Source: CAVQWT01 sp963717705
GTDB lineage: Bacteria; Pseudomonadota; Gammaproteobacteria; Burkholderiales; Casimicrobiaceae
Direction: 5' to 3'
DNA: 64,000 nucleotides
Assembly (NCBI GenBank): GCA_963717705.1
Contig: CAVQWT010000007.1
Span: 72,602 to 136,601 of the forward strand
The notes beneath the pieces are model-generated. The model had not been told where the DNA came from. It ran no database searches and saw only the letters and a list, made by a program, of their open reading frames with translations. This document shows, one piece after another, positions 1 to 11,488 of this stretch. The position numbers and the translations under genes are program-made. Positions within the stretch are counted from its first letter, which is position 1, and every line of letters starts with the position of its first letter.

Positions 1-1
1 C

Positions 2-226
2 GACCGCACCGAGGCCACGCAGAAGGTCGACAAGGAAGCCGTCGAGGCGCGCCGGGTGCGCGAGGCCTGCGTCAAGGCGCGCGACCAGGTCCGGCAGCTC
101 GCCGCGACGCAGGACGTGCTGGTGCGGATCAACGAGAAGGGCGAGCGGGTCGTCATCGACCCCGAGACCCGGCAGCGCGAACGCGAGAACGTCGAGAAGT
201 GGATCGGGCAGAACTGCCGTCCCTGA
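2..226 (+). CDS. C-terminal fragment of a DUF4124-type protein (5' end outside window)
   Basis: An open frame enters from the left edge and ends at TGA 224-226, giving 75 residues rich in charged amino acids. The spacing of a Cys near residue 24 and another three residues from the end, with a basic helical stretch between, resembles the tail of small secreted DUF4124 proteins common in betaproteobacteria. No start codon or N-terminal domain is visible, so the family call is tentative. It is convergent with ppiD. Confidence 0.5.
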   Translation, partial: DRTEATQKVDKEAVEARRVREACVKARDQVRQLAATQDVLVRINEKGERVVIDPETRQRERENVEKWIGQNCRP

Positions 227-244
227 CCGTCCGGACCGCGGGCG

Positions 245-266
245 GGCGGCGCGCGAAGGCGCCGCC
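245..266. terminator. GC-rich hairpin between convergent genes
   Basis: An 8-bp perfect stem (GGCGGCGC 245-252 with GCGCCGCC 259-266) sits in the 51-bp gap between two converging genes. There is no T tract on either side, so it is a weak candidate for a shared terminator. Confidence 0.3.
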
Positions 267-277
267 GCCGAGGCGCG

Positions 278-2182
278 CTACTTCTTTTCCAGGTTGGCCT
301 GGTCGATCTTGACCTCGGACTTCGCCTTCAGTGCGGCCAGATACGCCGAGAAGAGCTCGCGGCCCAGCTGGTCGCCGACGCGCTGGCCGGCCGCGGCGAG
401 CTTGGCGGGATCGTCGAGCGCCGGATCGATGACCTTGACCAGGCGGTAGATCGAGAACCCGCCGCGCTCGTTGCCGGCGCCGACGTAGGACGGCACCCGG
501 GCCGGATCGATGCGGAAGATCTGCGCCAGCCCTTCGGGGGACACGCCGGGCTGCATCTGGTTGCGCAACACGGCGACCGGCTTGCCGAAGGCGATGCCGA
601 CCTCCTTGTCTGACTTCCCCTGCTCCAGCAGCGCGAGCTTCTCGCGTCCAACTTTGTTCGCCATTTCCGACGCGCCCTTGCGCACCAGCTGGCGCCGGAT
701 TTCGTCCGCCACGTCGGCCAGCGGCCGCGGCGCCGCCGGCTTGTACTCGACGATGCGCGCGGCCACCAGCGTGTTGGGGGCCACCTCGATCGCCTCGGTG
801 CTGCGCTTGCCCTGGATCGACTCCGGCGCGAACAGCGCCGCCAGCAGCTTGGCATTGCCCTGCGCCAGCCCCTGCGCCTGCGCGCGGGTGATCCACGGCG
901 TCGTCTGCACGGCGAGGCCGAGCGTCTTGGCGACGTTGCCGAGCGAGTCGCCCTGCTCGTAGACGAGATTCTGGAACTGGTCGGCCGAGGCCGCGAACTT
1001 CTGCGTTGCCTTCTGCCGCTTGAGGTCGGACTCGATCTGTCCCTTGACCTCGTCGAAGGGGCGGGTCTTGGCGGGCGTGACGCCGGCGAGGCGGATCACG
1101 TGCCAGCCGAAATCGGTCTGCACCGGGCCGACGATCTCGCCCGGCTTCAGCGCGAACACGGCGTCGTCGAACGGCTTGACCATGTTGCCGCGCGCAAAAG
1201 TACCGAGGTCGCCGCCCTGCGCGGCCGATCCCGGGTCCTGCGAGTTCGCCTTCGCGAGCTCGGCGAACCTGGCCGGGTTGGCCTTCGCCTGCGCCGTCAG
1301 CTCCTCCGCCTTCTTCTTCGCCGCGGCCTTGTCGGCGTCGCTGGCGTCGGGCTTGACCGCGATCAGGATGTGCGCCGCCTGGCGCTCCTCGGCCTGGGTG
1401 TAGACGGTGGCGTCGGCGTCGTACTTGGCCCTGACCTCGGCCGCCTCGACCGCGGACTGGGCCATCAGCGCGTCCAACGTCAATGTGACGAACTCGACCT
1501 TCGCCTGCTCGGGCGTCTGGAACGCCGTGGGGTTGGCGTCGTAGAACGCCTTGATCGCGGCGTCGTCGACCCTGACGTCCTTGGCGAACGGCTCCGCGTC
1601 GACGCTGGCGATCGCGATCTCGCGCTGCTGCTCGACCAGTGCCAGGTAGCGCTCGCCGCTGCCGCGGGCGACGATGCCGCCCAGCGCCACGGGCTCCTGC
1701 AGCGGCGCCAGCGTCAGCTCCCCCCGCACGCGCGACTCGAAGACCTGCGGGGTCAGGTTCTGGCCGGCAAGCAATTGGCGGTACTTGTCCGGCGAGAAGC
1801 GGCCGTTCTCCTGGAACACCGGGAGGTCGGCGATGAACTGCTGCAGCTGCGCGTCGGTGACGCGGAAACCTTCCTGCTTGCCCTTGTTCTGCAGCAGGCG
1901 CTGGTCGACGAGCTGTCCCAGCAGCTGGAAACGGACTTCGGGATTGTCGAAGATCGCCGGGTCGAAGTTGCGGCCGAGCTGCTGGCGCAGCCGGTCCTGC
2001 TGCTCGCGCATCATCTCGTAGAATTCGGCCTGCGTGATCTTCTCGCCGGCCACCGTCGCCACGCCGGGCGTCTGGTCGCCTGTGCGGAAGTAGTAGTCGA
2101 CGCCGAAGAAGGCGAACGGCAGTGCGATCAGCGCCAGGATGAGCTGGGCGATGCGTTTGTGCTTGTTTACGAGATCGTACAT
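278..2182 (-). CDS. ppiD: Periplasmic folding chaperone PpiD (SurA_N/PPIC type)
   Basis: This is an inner-membrane-anchored peptidyl-prolyl isomerase-like chaperone acting on proteins leaving the Sec translocon. The 634-residue product starts with a short basic stretch and one membrane segment (about residues 12-31). A SurA_N-like region and a parvulin PPIC domain (about residues 265-365, with the family motifs AAHILI and FGWHVI) follow, then a long C-terminal region. An upstream ATG would add 16 residues ahead of the membrane anchor; I chose the second because the protein then begins in the usual MYDLVNKHK manner. The gene follows hupB and two tRNAs, a conserved betaproteobacterial order. 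Confidence 0.93.
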   Translation of the reverse strand: MYDLVNKHKRIAQLILALIALPFAFFGVDYYFRTGDQTPGVATVAGEKITQAEFYEMMREQQDRLRQQLGRNFDPAIFDNPEVRFQLLGQLVDQRLLQNKGKQEGFRVTDAQLQQFIADLPVFQENGRFSPDKYRQLLAGQNLTPQVFESRVRGELTLAPLQEPVALGGIVARGSGERYLALVEQQREIAIASVDAEPFAKDVRVDDAAIKAFYDANPTAFQTPEQAKVEFVTLTLDALMAQSAVEAAEVRAKYDADATVYTQAEERQAAHILIAVKPDASDADKAAAKKKAEELTAQAKANPARFAELAKANSQDPGSAAQGGDLGTFARGNMVKPFDDAVFALKPGEIVGPVQTDFGWHVIRLAGVTPAKTRPFDEVKGQIESDLKRQKATQKFAASADQFQNLVYEQGDSLGNVAKTLGLAVQTTPWITRAQAQGLAQGNAKLLAALFAPESIQGKRSTEAIEVAPNTLVAARIVEYKPAAPRPLADVADEIRRQLVRKGASEMANKVGREKLALLEQGKSDKEVGIAFGKPVAVLRNQMQPGVSPEGLAQIFRIDPARVPSYVGAGNERGGFSIYRLVKVIDPALDDPAKLAAAGQRVGDQLGRELFSAYLAALKAKSEVKIDQANLEKK

Positions 2183-2238
2183 GGCGTCGTTCGCGTGGCC
2201 TCGCCTGGCGCCCTCAAGCGGCGCGGGCAACCGGTCGG

Positions 2239-2264
2239 AAAAAAGGGCGAACTCGCGTTCGCCC
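2239..2264 (-). terminator. Rho-independent terminator after tRNA-Asp
   Basis: On the minus strand the arms GGGCGAA and TTCGCCC (2258-2264 with 2245-2251, 6-nt loop) are followed directly by six T residues (2244-2239). This is a strong intrinsic terminator ending the hupB/tRNA transcript just before ppiD. Confidence 0.85.
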
Positions 2265-2272
2265 TTGCATGT

Positions 2273-2349
2273 TGGCGGAGTGGACGGGACTCGAACCCGC
2301 GACCCCCGGCGTGACAGGCCGGTATTCTAACCAACTGAACTACCACTCC
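2273..2349 (-). tRNA. tRNA-Asp (GTC)
   Basis: A complete 77-nt cloverleaf read on the minus strand: acceptor GGAGTGG, D arm, anticodon loop CTGTCAC with anticodon GTC, T arm GGTTCGAGTCC, and an encoded 3' CCA. It lies 64 nt downstream of tRNA-Val and directly ahead of a strong terminator. Confidence 0.97.
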
Positions 2350-2412
2350 CCGAACGGCCGGACCGCGAAGCCCGACCGCCAGAACAAATCTTTCCGCGCA
2401 CCATCCCGGCAA

Positions 2413-2488
2413 TGGTGGGTGCTGACGGGATCGAACCGCCGACATTCGCCTTGTAAGGGCGACGCTCTACCAGCTGAGCTAAGCACCC
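2413..2488 (-). tRNA. tRNA-Val (TAC)
   Basis: A 76-nt cloverleaf on the minus strand with acceptor GGGTGCT, anticodon loop CTTACAA (anticodon TAC), T arm GGTTCGATCC and encoded CCA. It lies between hupB and tRNA-Asp and is probably cotranscribed with the latter. Confidence 0.97.
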
Positions 2489-2617
2489 TCTCGCCGGTGT
2501 CGGCCGGACCGGGATGCACCCGGCGGCTGCCCGCGGTTTCCATCCACCCGGCGACCACCGCGATGCCCCGATCCGGTCGCGGAACTCCCGGAAAGGCGCA
2601 CCAATCGCTCGAGCACG

Positions 2618-2890
2618 CTAGTTTAGCGCATCTTTGAGTGCTTTGCCAGCACGGAACTTGGGCACGGCGGCGGCCTGGATGCTGATCGCGTCGCCGGTGC
2701 GCGGATTGCGGCCGGCACGCGCGGTCCGCTTGCCCACATAGAACGAGCCGAATCCGACCAGCGTGACGGCGTCACCTTTCTTCAGCGATGTCTCGATCGC
2801 ACCGAAAGTCGCGTCGAGTGCGCGGCCGGCGGCGGCCTTGGAAATGTCGGCATGACGCGCGATGGCGTCGATCAGATCCTGCTTGTTCAC
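2618..2890 (-). CDS. hupB: DNA-binding protein HU-beta
   Basis: A nucleoid-associated histone-like protein that bends DNA as a dimer. The 90-residue product is the canonical HU length and begins MNKQDLIDAIA. It contains the core motif VGFGSFYVGKR near residues 45-55 and the beta-arm signature GRNPRTGD, then ends with the usual FRAGKALKDALN. It lies downstream of lon in the same direction, as in most betaproteobacteria, but has its own strong promoter. Two tRNA genes follow. Confidence 0.97.
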   Translation of the reverse strand: MNKQDLIDAIARHADISKAAAGRALDATFGAIETSLKKGDAVTLVGFGSFYVGKRTARAGRNPRTGDAISIQAAAVPKFRAGKALKDALN

Positions 2891-2952
2891 GGGAGCCCCT
2901 TCGCGGCGAAGCGGCCCTCGCGCCGGGGACCGCAGACGAACGTCGAACAGGT

Positions 2953-2981
2953 TTTATAGTCCCGGCGTCGGGACCGGTCAA
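2953..2981 (-). promoter_or_regulatory. Sigma70 promoter of hupB
   Basis: On the minus strand a -35 TTGACC (2981-2976), a 17-bp spacer and a -10 TATAAA (2958-2953) form a near-consensus promoter. Transcription would start near 2946, about 55 nt before the hupB start codon, separating hupB from lon. Confidence 0.8.
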
Positions 2982-3077
2982 GCGCAGACGGTGCGGCATG
3001 TTCAAAGGCTGCGCGAACAGCTTCGCGCAAGTGCCGGTGCCGGCAGCAAAACACCCGCGACGCGCGCCCGAAAGACC

Positions 3078-3108
3078 GCGGGCGCGTCCGTTGCCGGAAC
3101 GCGCCCGC
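3078..3108 (-). terminator. Probable lon terminator hairpin
   Basis: A 10-bp perfect stem (GCGGGCGCGT 3078-3087 with ACGCGCCCGC 3099-3108) lies just after the lon stop codon. On the minus strand it is followed by a short TCTTTC stretch, so the T tract is weak. It fits a lon terminator ahead of the hupB promoter. Confidence 0.5.
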
Positions 3109-3131
3109 GATGCCGCCCGACGGCCGCTTCG

Positions 3132-5585
<2,454 letters not shown>

Positions 5586-5619
5586 GGGGCGCTTTCAGCG
5601 GAGAAACGGATGATATGCA

Positions 5620-5648
5620 ACATGGGGCCGGGGGCTGCCCCTGTCAAG
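5620..5648 (-). promoter_or_regulatory. RpoH-type heat-shock promoter of lon
   Basis: On the minus strand CTTGACA (5648-5642), 14 bp, then CCCCATGT (5627-5620) closely matches the sigma32 pattern CTTGAA-N13-15-CCCCATNT. The -35 also contains a perfect sigma70 TTGACA, but no good sigma70 -10 is at the right distance. Lon is a classical heat-shock gene, which supports the reading. Confidence 0.65.
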
Positions 5649-5662
5649 CCGACCATCGGGAT

Positions 5663-5700
5663 GAGGAAAAATTCCTCTTTCCCGCCAAGGACTTGGCGGG
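5663..5700 (-). terminator. clpX terminator (tandem hairpins)
   Basis: Reading the minus strand after clpX, a 9-bp stem (CCCGCCAAG with CTTGGCGGG, 5700-5681, 2-nt loop) is followed by a second small hairpin (GAGGAA with TTCCTC, 5677-5663) whose loop region is T-rich. It likely ends the clpP-clpX transcript ahead of the lon promoter. Confidence 0.6.
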
Positions 5701-5752
5701 ATGCACGTGGGCGCGGGCGGCGCTTTCGCGGCCGCCGGCGGGGGCCCGGGAA

Positions 5753-7021
<1,269 letters not shown>

Positions 7022-7089
7022 CGTCGCGCGTTTCCTGGTGTGAGGAACCCTTCAAAATCAGCGGCCTGGAGCGGGTTGCTGACGGGACT

Positions 7090-7701
7090 TTACTCGCCCG
7101 TGCCCCGCTTCTGCAAGACCTTGTCGACAATACCGTATTCCTGGGCCGCCTCGGCGGTCAGGAAATTGTCGCGCTCGGTGTCGCGGGCGATCTCCTCGAT
7201 CGAGCGGCCGGTGTGCTCCGCCATCAGCCGGTTGAGGCGCTCGCGCAGGCTGAGGATGAACTTGGCGTGGATCTCGATGTCGGTCGCCTGGCCCTGGAAT
7301 CCGCCCAGCGGCTGGTGGATCATCACCGTCGAGTTCGGCAGCGCGTAGCGCTTGCCCTTGGCGCCGGCGCCCAGCAGGAACGCGCCCATCGACGCCGCCA
7401 TGCCGACGCACAGCGTCGACACGTCGGGCTTGATGAACTGCATGGTGTCGTAGATCGCCATGCCGGCGGCGATCGAGCCGCCCGGCGAGTTGATGTAGAA
7501 GTTGATGTCCTTGTCGGGGTTCTCCGACTCGAGGAACAGCATCTGCGCGACGACGAGATTGGCGGTGGCGTCGTTGACCGGGCCGACCAGGAAGACCACC
7601 CGTTCCTTCAGCAGCCGCGAGTAGATGTCGTACGCGCGCTCGCCGCGTCCGCTCTGCTCGATCACCATCGGGATGAGGCCCAGACCTCTCGGTTCTTCCA
7701 T
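7090..7701 (-). CDS. clpP: ClpP, proteolytic subunit
   Basis: A serine peptidase forming the tetradecameric barrel of ClpXP. The 203-residue product carries the catalytic Ser104 in GMAASMGAFLL and His129 in MIHQPLGG, with the Asp in the RDTERDNF segment. The start at MEEPRGLGLIPMVIEQ matches family N-termini, where the first residues are removed on maturation. It lies between tig and clpX, all read leftwards. Confidence 0.97.
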   Translation of the reverse strand: MEEPRGLGLIPMVIEQSGRGERAYDIYSRLLKERVVFLVGPVNDATANLVVAQMLFLESENPDKDINFYINSPGGSIAAGMAIYDTMQFIKPDVSTLCVGMAASMGAFLLGAGAKGKRYALPNSTVMIHQPLGGFQGQATDIEIHAKFILSLRERLNRLMAEHTGRSIEEIARDTERDNFLTAEAAQEYGIVDKVLQKRGTGE

Positions 7702-7999
7702 CGGTCGATCCTTTCATGCGCCGCCGGGGCGGCTGGTTCGAAGACGCGGCGCGGGAAGCGCCGCGTTGTCGAGTTGGGGGCGACGGGGCGCAAATGCAAA
7801 GCGCGCTGCCGCGACCACCGCGTAGCATAGCGCGCCGGGGGACCGGCGGCGCGCCTTCGGGCCGCTCCGGCGGACCGGCGGCCGCGCCGGCGCGCCGGAA
7901 GGAGGCCGGCGCGGGTGCGCGCGGAACGGCGCCGTCGACCCCGGACGCCGCCGCGGGCGGTGCCGGCCGGGCCTGGGCAGCGCGTTGCCTGCCGCGCGA
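7702..7999. other. Gene-free gap between tig and clpP
   Basis: About 300 bp of very GC-rich DNA with no credible coding frame. It contains a 10-bp inverted repeat (CCGCGCCGGC 7882-7891 with GCCGGCGCGG 7905-7914) without a T tract, possibly a tig terminator. A clpP promoter is expected here but no convincing -35/-10 pair was found. Confidence 0.5.
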
Positions 8000-9307
8000 T
8001 CAGCCGCGCGCGGGTCCCATCAGGTCCGCGAAGCTCGACGGCTTGTCGACCACGCGGGCGCGGGCGAGGACCCAGTCGACCACGTTGCGCTCGACCGCGA
8101 GGGCCTCGAACTCGGCCAGCCGCTCGGCCTTCTCGAAATGCCAGCGCACGACGGCCTCGGGCTGCTCGTAGGTCTGCGCCGCCTCGGCCACCAGCGTCTT
8201 CACCTGGTCGGGTTTCGCAGCGAGGCCCTCGGTGCGGACGAGTTCGCCCACGGCGAGCCCCAGCGCCACGCGCTCCTCGGCGCTGGCACGGAAAAGGTCC
8301 GGTGACAGCTTGACGTCCTCGGCCTTCATCCCCTGCCGCATCAGGTCGTCGGCCATCTTGCGCATCATGCCGTCGGCCTCGATCTCGATCAGCGACTTCG
8401 GCAGCGCGAACTCGGCCTTCGAGCGCAGCGCGGCGAACGCCTGCTCCTTGACCTTGTTCTCGATCTTGCGCTTGAGCTCGAGCGCGAGGTTCTGCCCGAT
8501 CTCCGCCCGCAACTCGTCGATGCTGCCGCTCGCCACGCCGAACGCCTTGGCGAACTCGGCGTCGACCGGCGGCAGCCTGCCCTCGTCGACGCTTTTCACC
8601 GTCAGCGCGAACTGCGCCTGCTTGCCCGCCACGTCCTTGCCGTGATAGTCCGCGGGAAAGGTCAGCGGAAAGGTCTTGCTCTCGCCGGCCGACAGCCCGG
8701 TCAGCGCGGCCTCGAATTCGGGCAGCATCCGGTTCTCGCCGAGGACGATGGGGAAGTCCTTGGCCTGACCGCCCGCGAACTCGACGCCGTCGATGGTCCC
8801 GGTGAAATCGACGATTGCCCGATCGCCGGCCTGGATCGCGCGCGTCACCGGCTCGTAGCGAATGCGTTGCTTGCGCAGCACGTCGATCGTGTGGTCGATG
8901 TCGGCGGCGGCCACCTCGGCCACCGGGCGCTCGATCGACGCGCCGGCGAGGTCGCCGATCCTGATCTCCGGGTAGACCTCGAACGTCGCCTGGAACTCGA
9001 GCTGCCCGTCGGTCGTCGCTTCCTTCGGCTCGATGCGCGGGTAGCCGGCGATGCGGAAGTCCTGCCCGCGCATGGCCTCGGCGAACGACGACTGCACGGC
9101 GTCGCCGATGACTTCGGATCGCACCTGCGGGCCGTACTGCTGCGCGACCATCTTCATCGGCACCTTGCCGGGCCGGAAACCCGCCACCTTGACGGTCTTG
9201 GCCAGCCGCGCCAGCCGCTTCCCGATCTCGCTTTCGATGGTCGCGACGGGCACGGCGACCGACAGCCGCCGTTCGAGTTGGCCGAGGGTTTCGATATTGG
9301 TTTGCAT
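8000..9307 (-). CDS. tig: Trigger factor (ribosome-associated chaperone)
   Basis: A ribosome-bound chaperone and prolyl isomerase that receives nascent chains. The 435-residue product has the ribosome-binding N-domain with the signature FRPGKVPMK near residues 45-53, an FKBP-type PPIase domain around residues 150-245, and an alpha-helical C-terminal domain. The start MQTNIETLGQLERRL was chosen; a longer frame would add 20 residues translated from the tRNA-Leu gene. It heads the tig-clpP-clpX-lon series. Confidence 0.96.
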   Translation of the reverse strand: MQTNIETLGQLERRLSVAVPVATIESEIGKRLARLAKTVKVAGFRPGKVPMKMVAQQYGPQVRSEVIGDAVQSSFAEAMRGQDFRIAGYPRIEPKEATTDGQLEFQATFEVYPEIRIGDLAGASIERPVAEVAAADIDHTIDVLRKQRIRYEPVTRAIQAGDRAIVDFTGTIDGVEFAGGQAKDFPIVLGENRMLPEFEAALTGLSAGESKTFPLTFPADYHGKDVAGKQAQFALTVKSVDEGRLPPVDAEFAKAFGVASGSIDELRAEIGQNLALELKRKIENKVKEQAFAALRSKAEFALPKSLIEIEADGMMRKMADDLMRQGMKAEDVKLSPDLFRASAEERVALGLAVGELVRTEGLAAKPDQVKTLVAEAAQTYEQPEAVVRWHFEKAERLAEFEALAVERNVVDWVLARARVVDKPSSFADLMGPARG

Positions 9308-9336
9308 GGGCGTCGAATCCTTGCTAATTTCAAAGC

Positions 9337-9422
<86 letters not shown>

Positions 9423-9578
9423 AGTCTGGATGCGCAGCCCGCGCTCCACGGTCGGAACGCGATGCGGGTCACGGATTCACGGTCCCGGGATGCCTTGCCG
9501 CGGAGGTCGGCGCGGTACCGCGCGGGGGGTGCCGACCCGAGGCCGGCACCGGGAAGAGCCGCTTTCGCCAAACCGGAA

Positions 9579-9584
9579 ATTATA
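9579..9584 (-). promoter_or_regulatory. Possible -10 box for the tRNA-Leu/tig transcript
   Basis: A perfect TATAAT on the minus strand lies about 150 nt upstream of tRNA-Leu. The expected -35 position holds only a poor match, so this is tentative. The rest of the 296-bp gap 9423-9718 shows nothing else that I can support. Confidence 0.4.
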
Positions 9585-9718
9585 GTCGAATCCCGCCGCA
9601 CCGGCCAGCAAACGGTTACCGTTGCCCCTCGCGCCGCATTTGCCGCCGCGGCGCGGCGCCGGGTCAGCGCCCCGGACCGATCGCCGCGATCCCACGCTCC
9701 CTTCAGCATACCTGCCCC

Positions 9719-10564
9719 GTGTCCGCCGGCCACTACGAGAACTTTCCCGTCGCGTCCCGACTGCTGCCGCGCGCGACGCGCGCCGCCGTGCTGGCGATCT
9801 ATCGATTCGCGCGCGGCGCCGACGACCTCGCCGACGAGGGCGAAGCCACACCTGCCGAGCGGCTCGCGGCGCTCGACCGGTACGGCGCCGAACTGGATGC
9901 CATCGGTGCGGGCGCGACCCCGGCCGCGCCGCCGTTCGTCGAGCTCGCCGCCGCGATCCGGACCCACCGCTTGCCGCTGCCGCCATTCCACGACCTGCTG
10001 TCGGCGTTTCGCCAGGACGTGGTCACGACCCGCTATGCGACCTACGCCGACCTGGCCGATTACGCGCGCCGTTCGGCCAATCCGGTCGGCCGCCTGCTGC
10101 TGTGCCTGTGGCGCGCCGACACGCCGGCCAACCTCGCCGCCAGCGACGCGATCTGCAGCGCGCTGCAGTACGCCAATTTCTGGCAGGACGTCGGCGTCGA
10201 CTGGGCGAAGGGCCGGGTGTACTTGCCGCAGGAGGATCTGGCGCGCTTCGGCGTGACCGAGGACGCGATCGCGCGCGCCGAGGTCGACGCGCGGTTTCGC
10301 GCCCTGATGGCCTTCGAAACCGGACGCACGCGCGCGCTGCTGGAATCGGGGCGGCCGCTGCTGGGCAGGCTGCCGTGGCGGGCGCGTGTCGAGATCGGCG
10401 GCGTGCTCGCGGGCGGCCGCCTGGTGCTCGACCGCATCGACGCCGTCGGCGGCGACGTGTTCCGGGCGCGCCCGGCGCTGGGCGGCCTCGACTGGATGCG
10501 CGTCGCGGTGTCGGCGCTCGGCGCCCTCGCCCTCCCGCGGCGCGACCCGGCGGGCGAGCCCTGA
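9719..10564 (+). CDS. hpnC: Squalene synthase-like HpnC (hopanoid pathway)
   Basis: HpnC converts presqualene diphosphate to hydroxysqualene in the three-enzyme HpnCDE route to squalene. The 281-residue all-alpha protein has the two Asp-rich prenyl-diphosphate motifs: ADDLADE near residue 38 and NFWQDVGVD near residue 155. I chose the GTG start at 9719 because the product then begins SAGHYENFPVASRLLP, the usual HpnC N-terminus; the frame continues open far upstream through unrelated DNA. hpnD and hpnE follow. Confidence 0.93.
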   Translation: MSAGHYENFPVASRLLPRATRAAVLAIYRFARGADDLADEGEATPAERLAALDRYGAELDAIGAGATPAAPPFVELAAAIRTHRLPLPPFHDLLSAFRQDVVTTRYATYADLADYARRSANPVGRLLLCLWRADTPANLAASDAICSALQYANFWQDVGVDWAKGRVYLPQEDLARFGVTEDAIARAEVDARFRALMAFETGRTRALLESGRPLLGRLPWRARVEIGGVLAGGRLVLDRIDAVGGDVFRARPALGGLDWMRVAVSALGALALPRRDPAGEP

Positions 10565-10654
10565 CGGCCACGGGTTGCGCTCCCGGCGGGTCGCGGTGCC
10601 CCTGATTTCGCGACGCTCCCGCAGCGACCCCGCCGGCGTGTATCGTTCGCCCAC

Positions 10655-11488
10655 ATGACGCCCGACGACTACTGCCAGCAGAAGGCCGCGCAAAGCGGGT
10701 CGAGCTTCTACTACAGCTTCATGTTCCTGCCGCCGGAACGGCGCCGCGGGATCGTCGCGCTGTACGCGTTCTGCCGCGAGGTCGACGACGTCGTCGACGA
10801 GGTGACCGATCCCGAGGTGGCGCGCGCGAAGCTCGCGTGGTGGCGGCGGGAGATCGCCGCGGCTTACGGCGGCAGCCCGCAGCACCCGGTTGCGCAGGCG
10901 CTGCAGCCGGTGGTCGCGCGCTTCGCGCTGCCGCAGGCGCACCTGCAGACGATCGTCGACGGCATGGCGATGGACCTCGAGCAGGTGCGCTATCCCGACT
11001 TCGCCGGGCTCGAGACGTATTGCCACAGGGTCGCCGGGGTCGTCGGCCTGCTGTCCGCCGACATCTTCGGCCGCACCGAGGCGCGGACGCTCGACTACGC
11101 GCGCGACCTCGGCATCGCGTTCCAACTGACCAACATCATCCGCGACGTCGGCGAGGACGCCCGCCGCGGCCGGATCTACCTGCCGCAGGACGAACTCGCG
11201 CGGTTCGGCGTCGCGCCGTCGACGCTGCTGCGCGCCGAGGGCGGGGACGCGTTCCGCGCCCTGATGGCGTTCCAGGTCGAGCGCGCGAGGTCGTGGTACG
11301 ACCGTGCGCTCGCCGCGCTGCCCGCCGCCGATCGCCGCACGCAGAAGACCGGCCTCATCATGGCCGCGATCTACCGGACGCTGCTCGACGAGATCGCGCG
11401 CGACAGCGACGCGGTGCTGCGCGGACGCGTATCGCTGACGCCGTTGCGCAAGCTGTGGATCGCGTGGAAGACGTCGCGGCGCGGGTGA
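10655..11488 (+). CDS. hpnD: Presqualene diphosphate synthase HpnD
   Basis: HpnD condenses two farnesyl diphosphates to presqualene diphosphate. The 277-residue protein carries CREVDDVVDEV near residue 40 and NIIRDVGEDARRGRIYLP near residue 155, the two Mg-diphosphate motifs of the trans-isoprenyl diphosphate synthase fold. It lies 90 bp after hpnC, and its stop overlaps the hpnE start, indicating translational coupling. Confidence 0.95.
   Translation: MTPDDYCQQKAAQSGSSFYYSFMFLPPERRRGIVALYAFCREVDDVVDEVTDPEVARAKLAWWRREIAAAYGGSPQHPVAQALQPVVARFALPQAHLQTIVDGMAMDLEQVRYPDFAGLETYCHRVAGVVGLLSADIFGRTEARTLDYARDLGIAFQLTNIIRDVGEDARRGRIYLPQDELARFGVAPSTLLRAEGGDAFRALMAFQVERARSWYDRALAALPAADRRTQKTGLIMAAIYRTLLDEIARDSDAVLRGRVSLTPLRKLWIAWKTSRRG

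Noticed and set aside
2269..2637. Plus-strand frame with WTGLEPATPG and LTGSNRRHSPC motifs
   Set aside because: It is the well-known false protein produced by reading antisense through tRNA-Asp and tRNA-Val.
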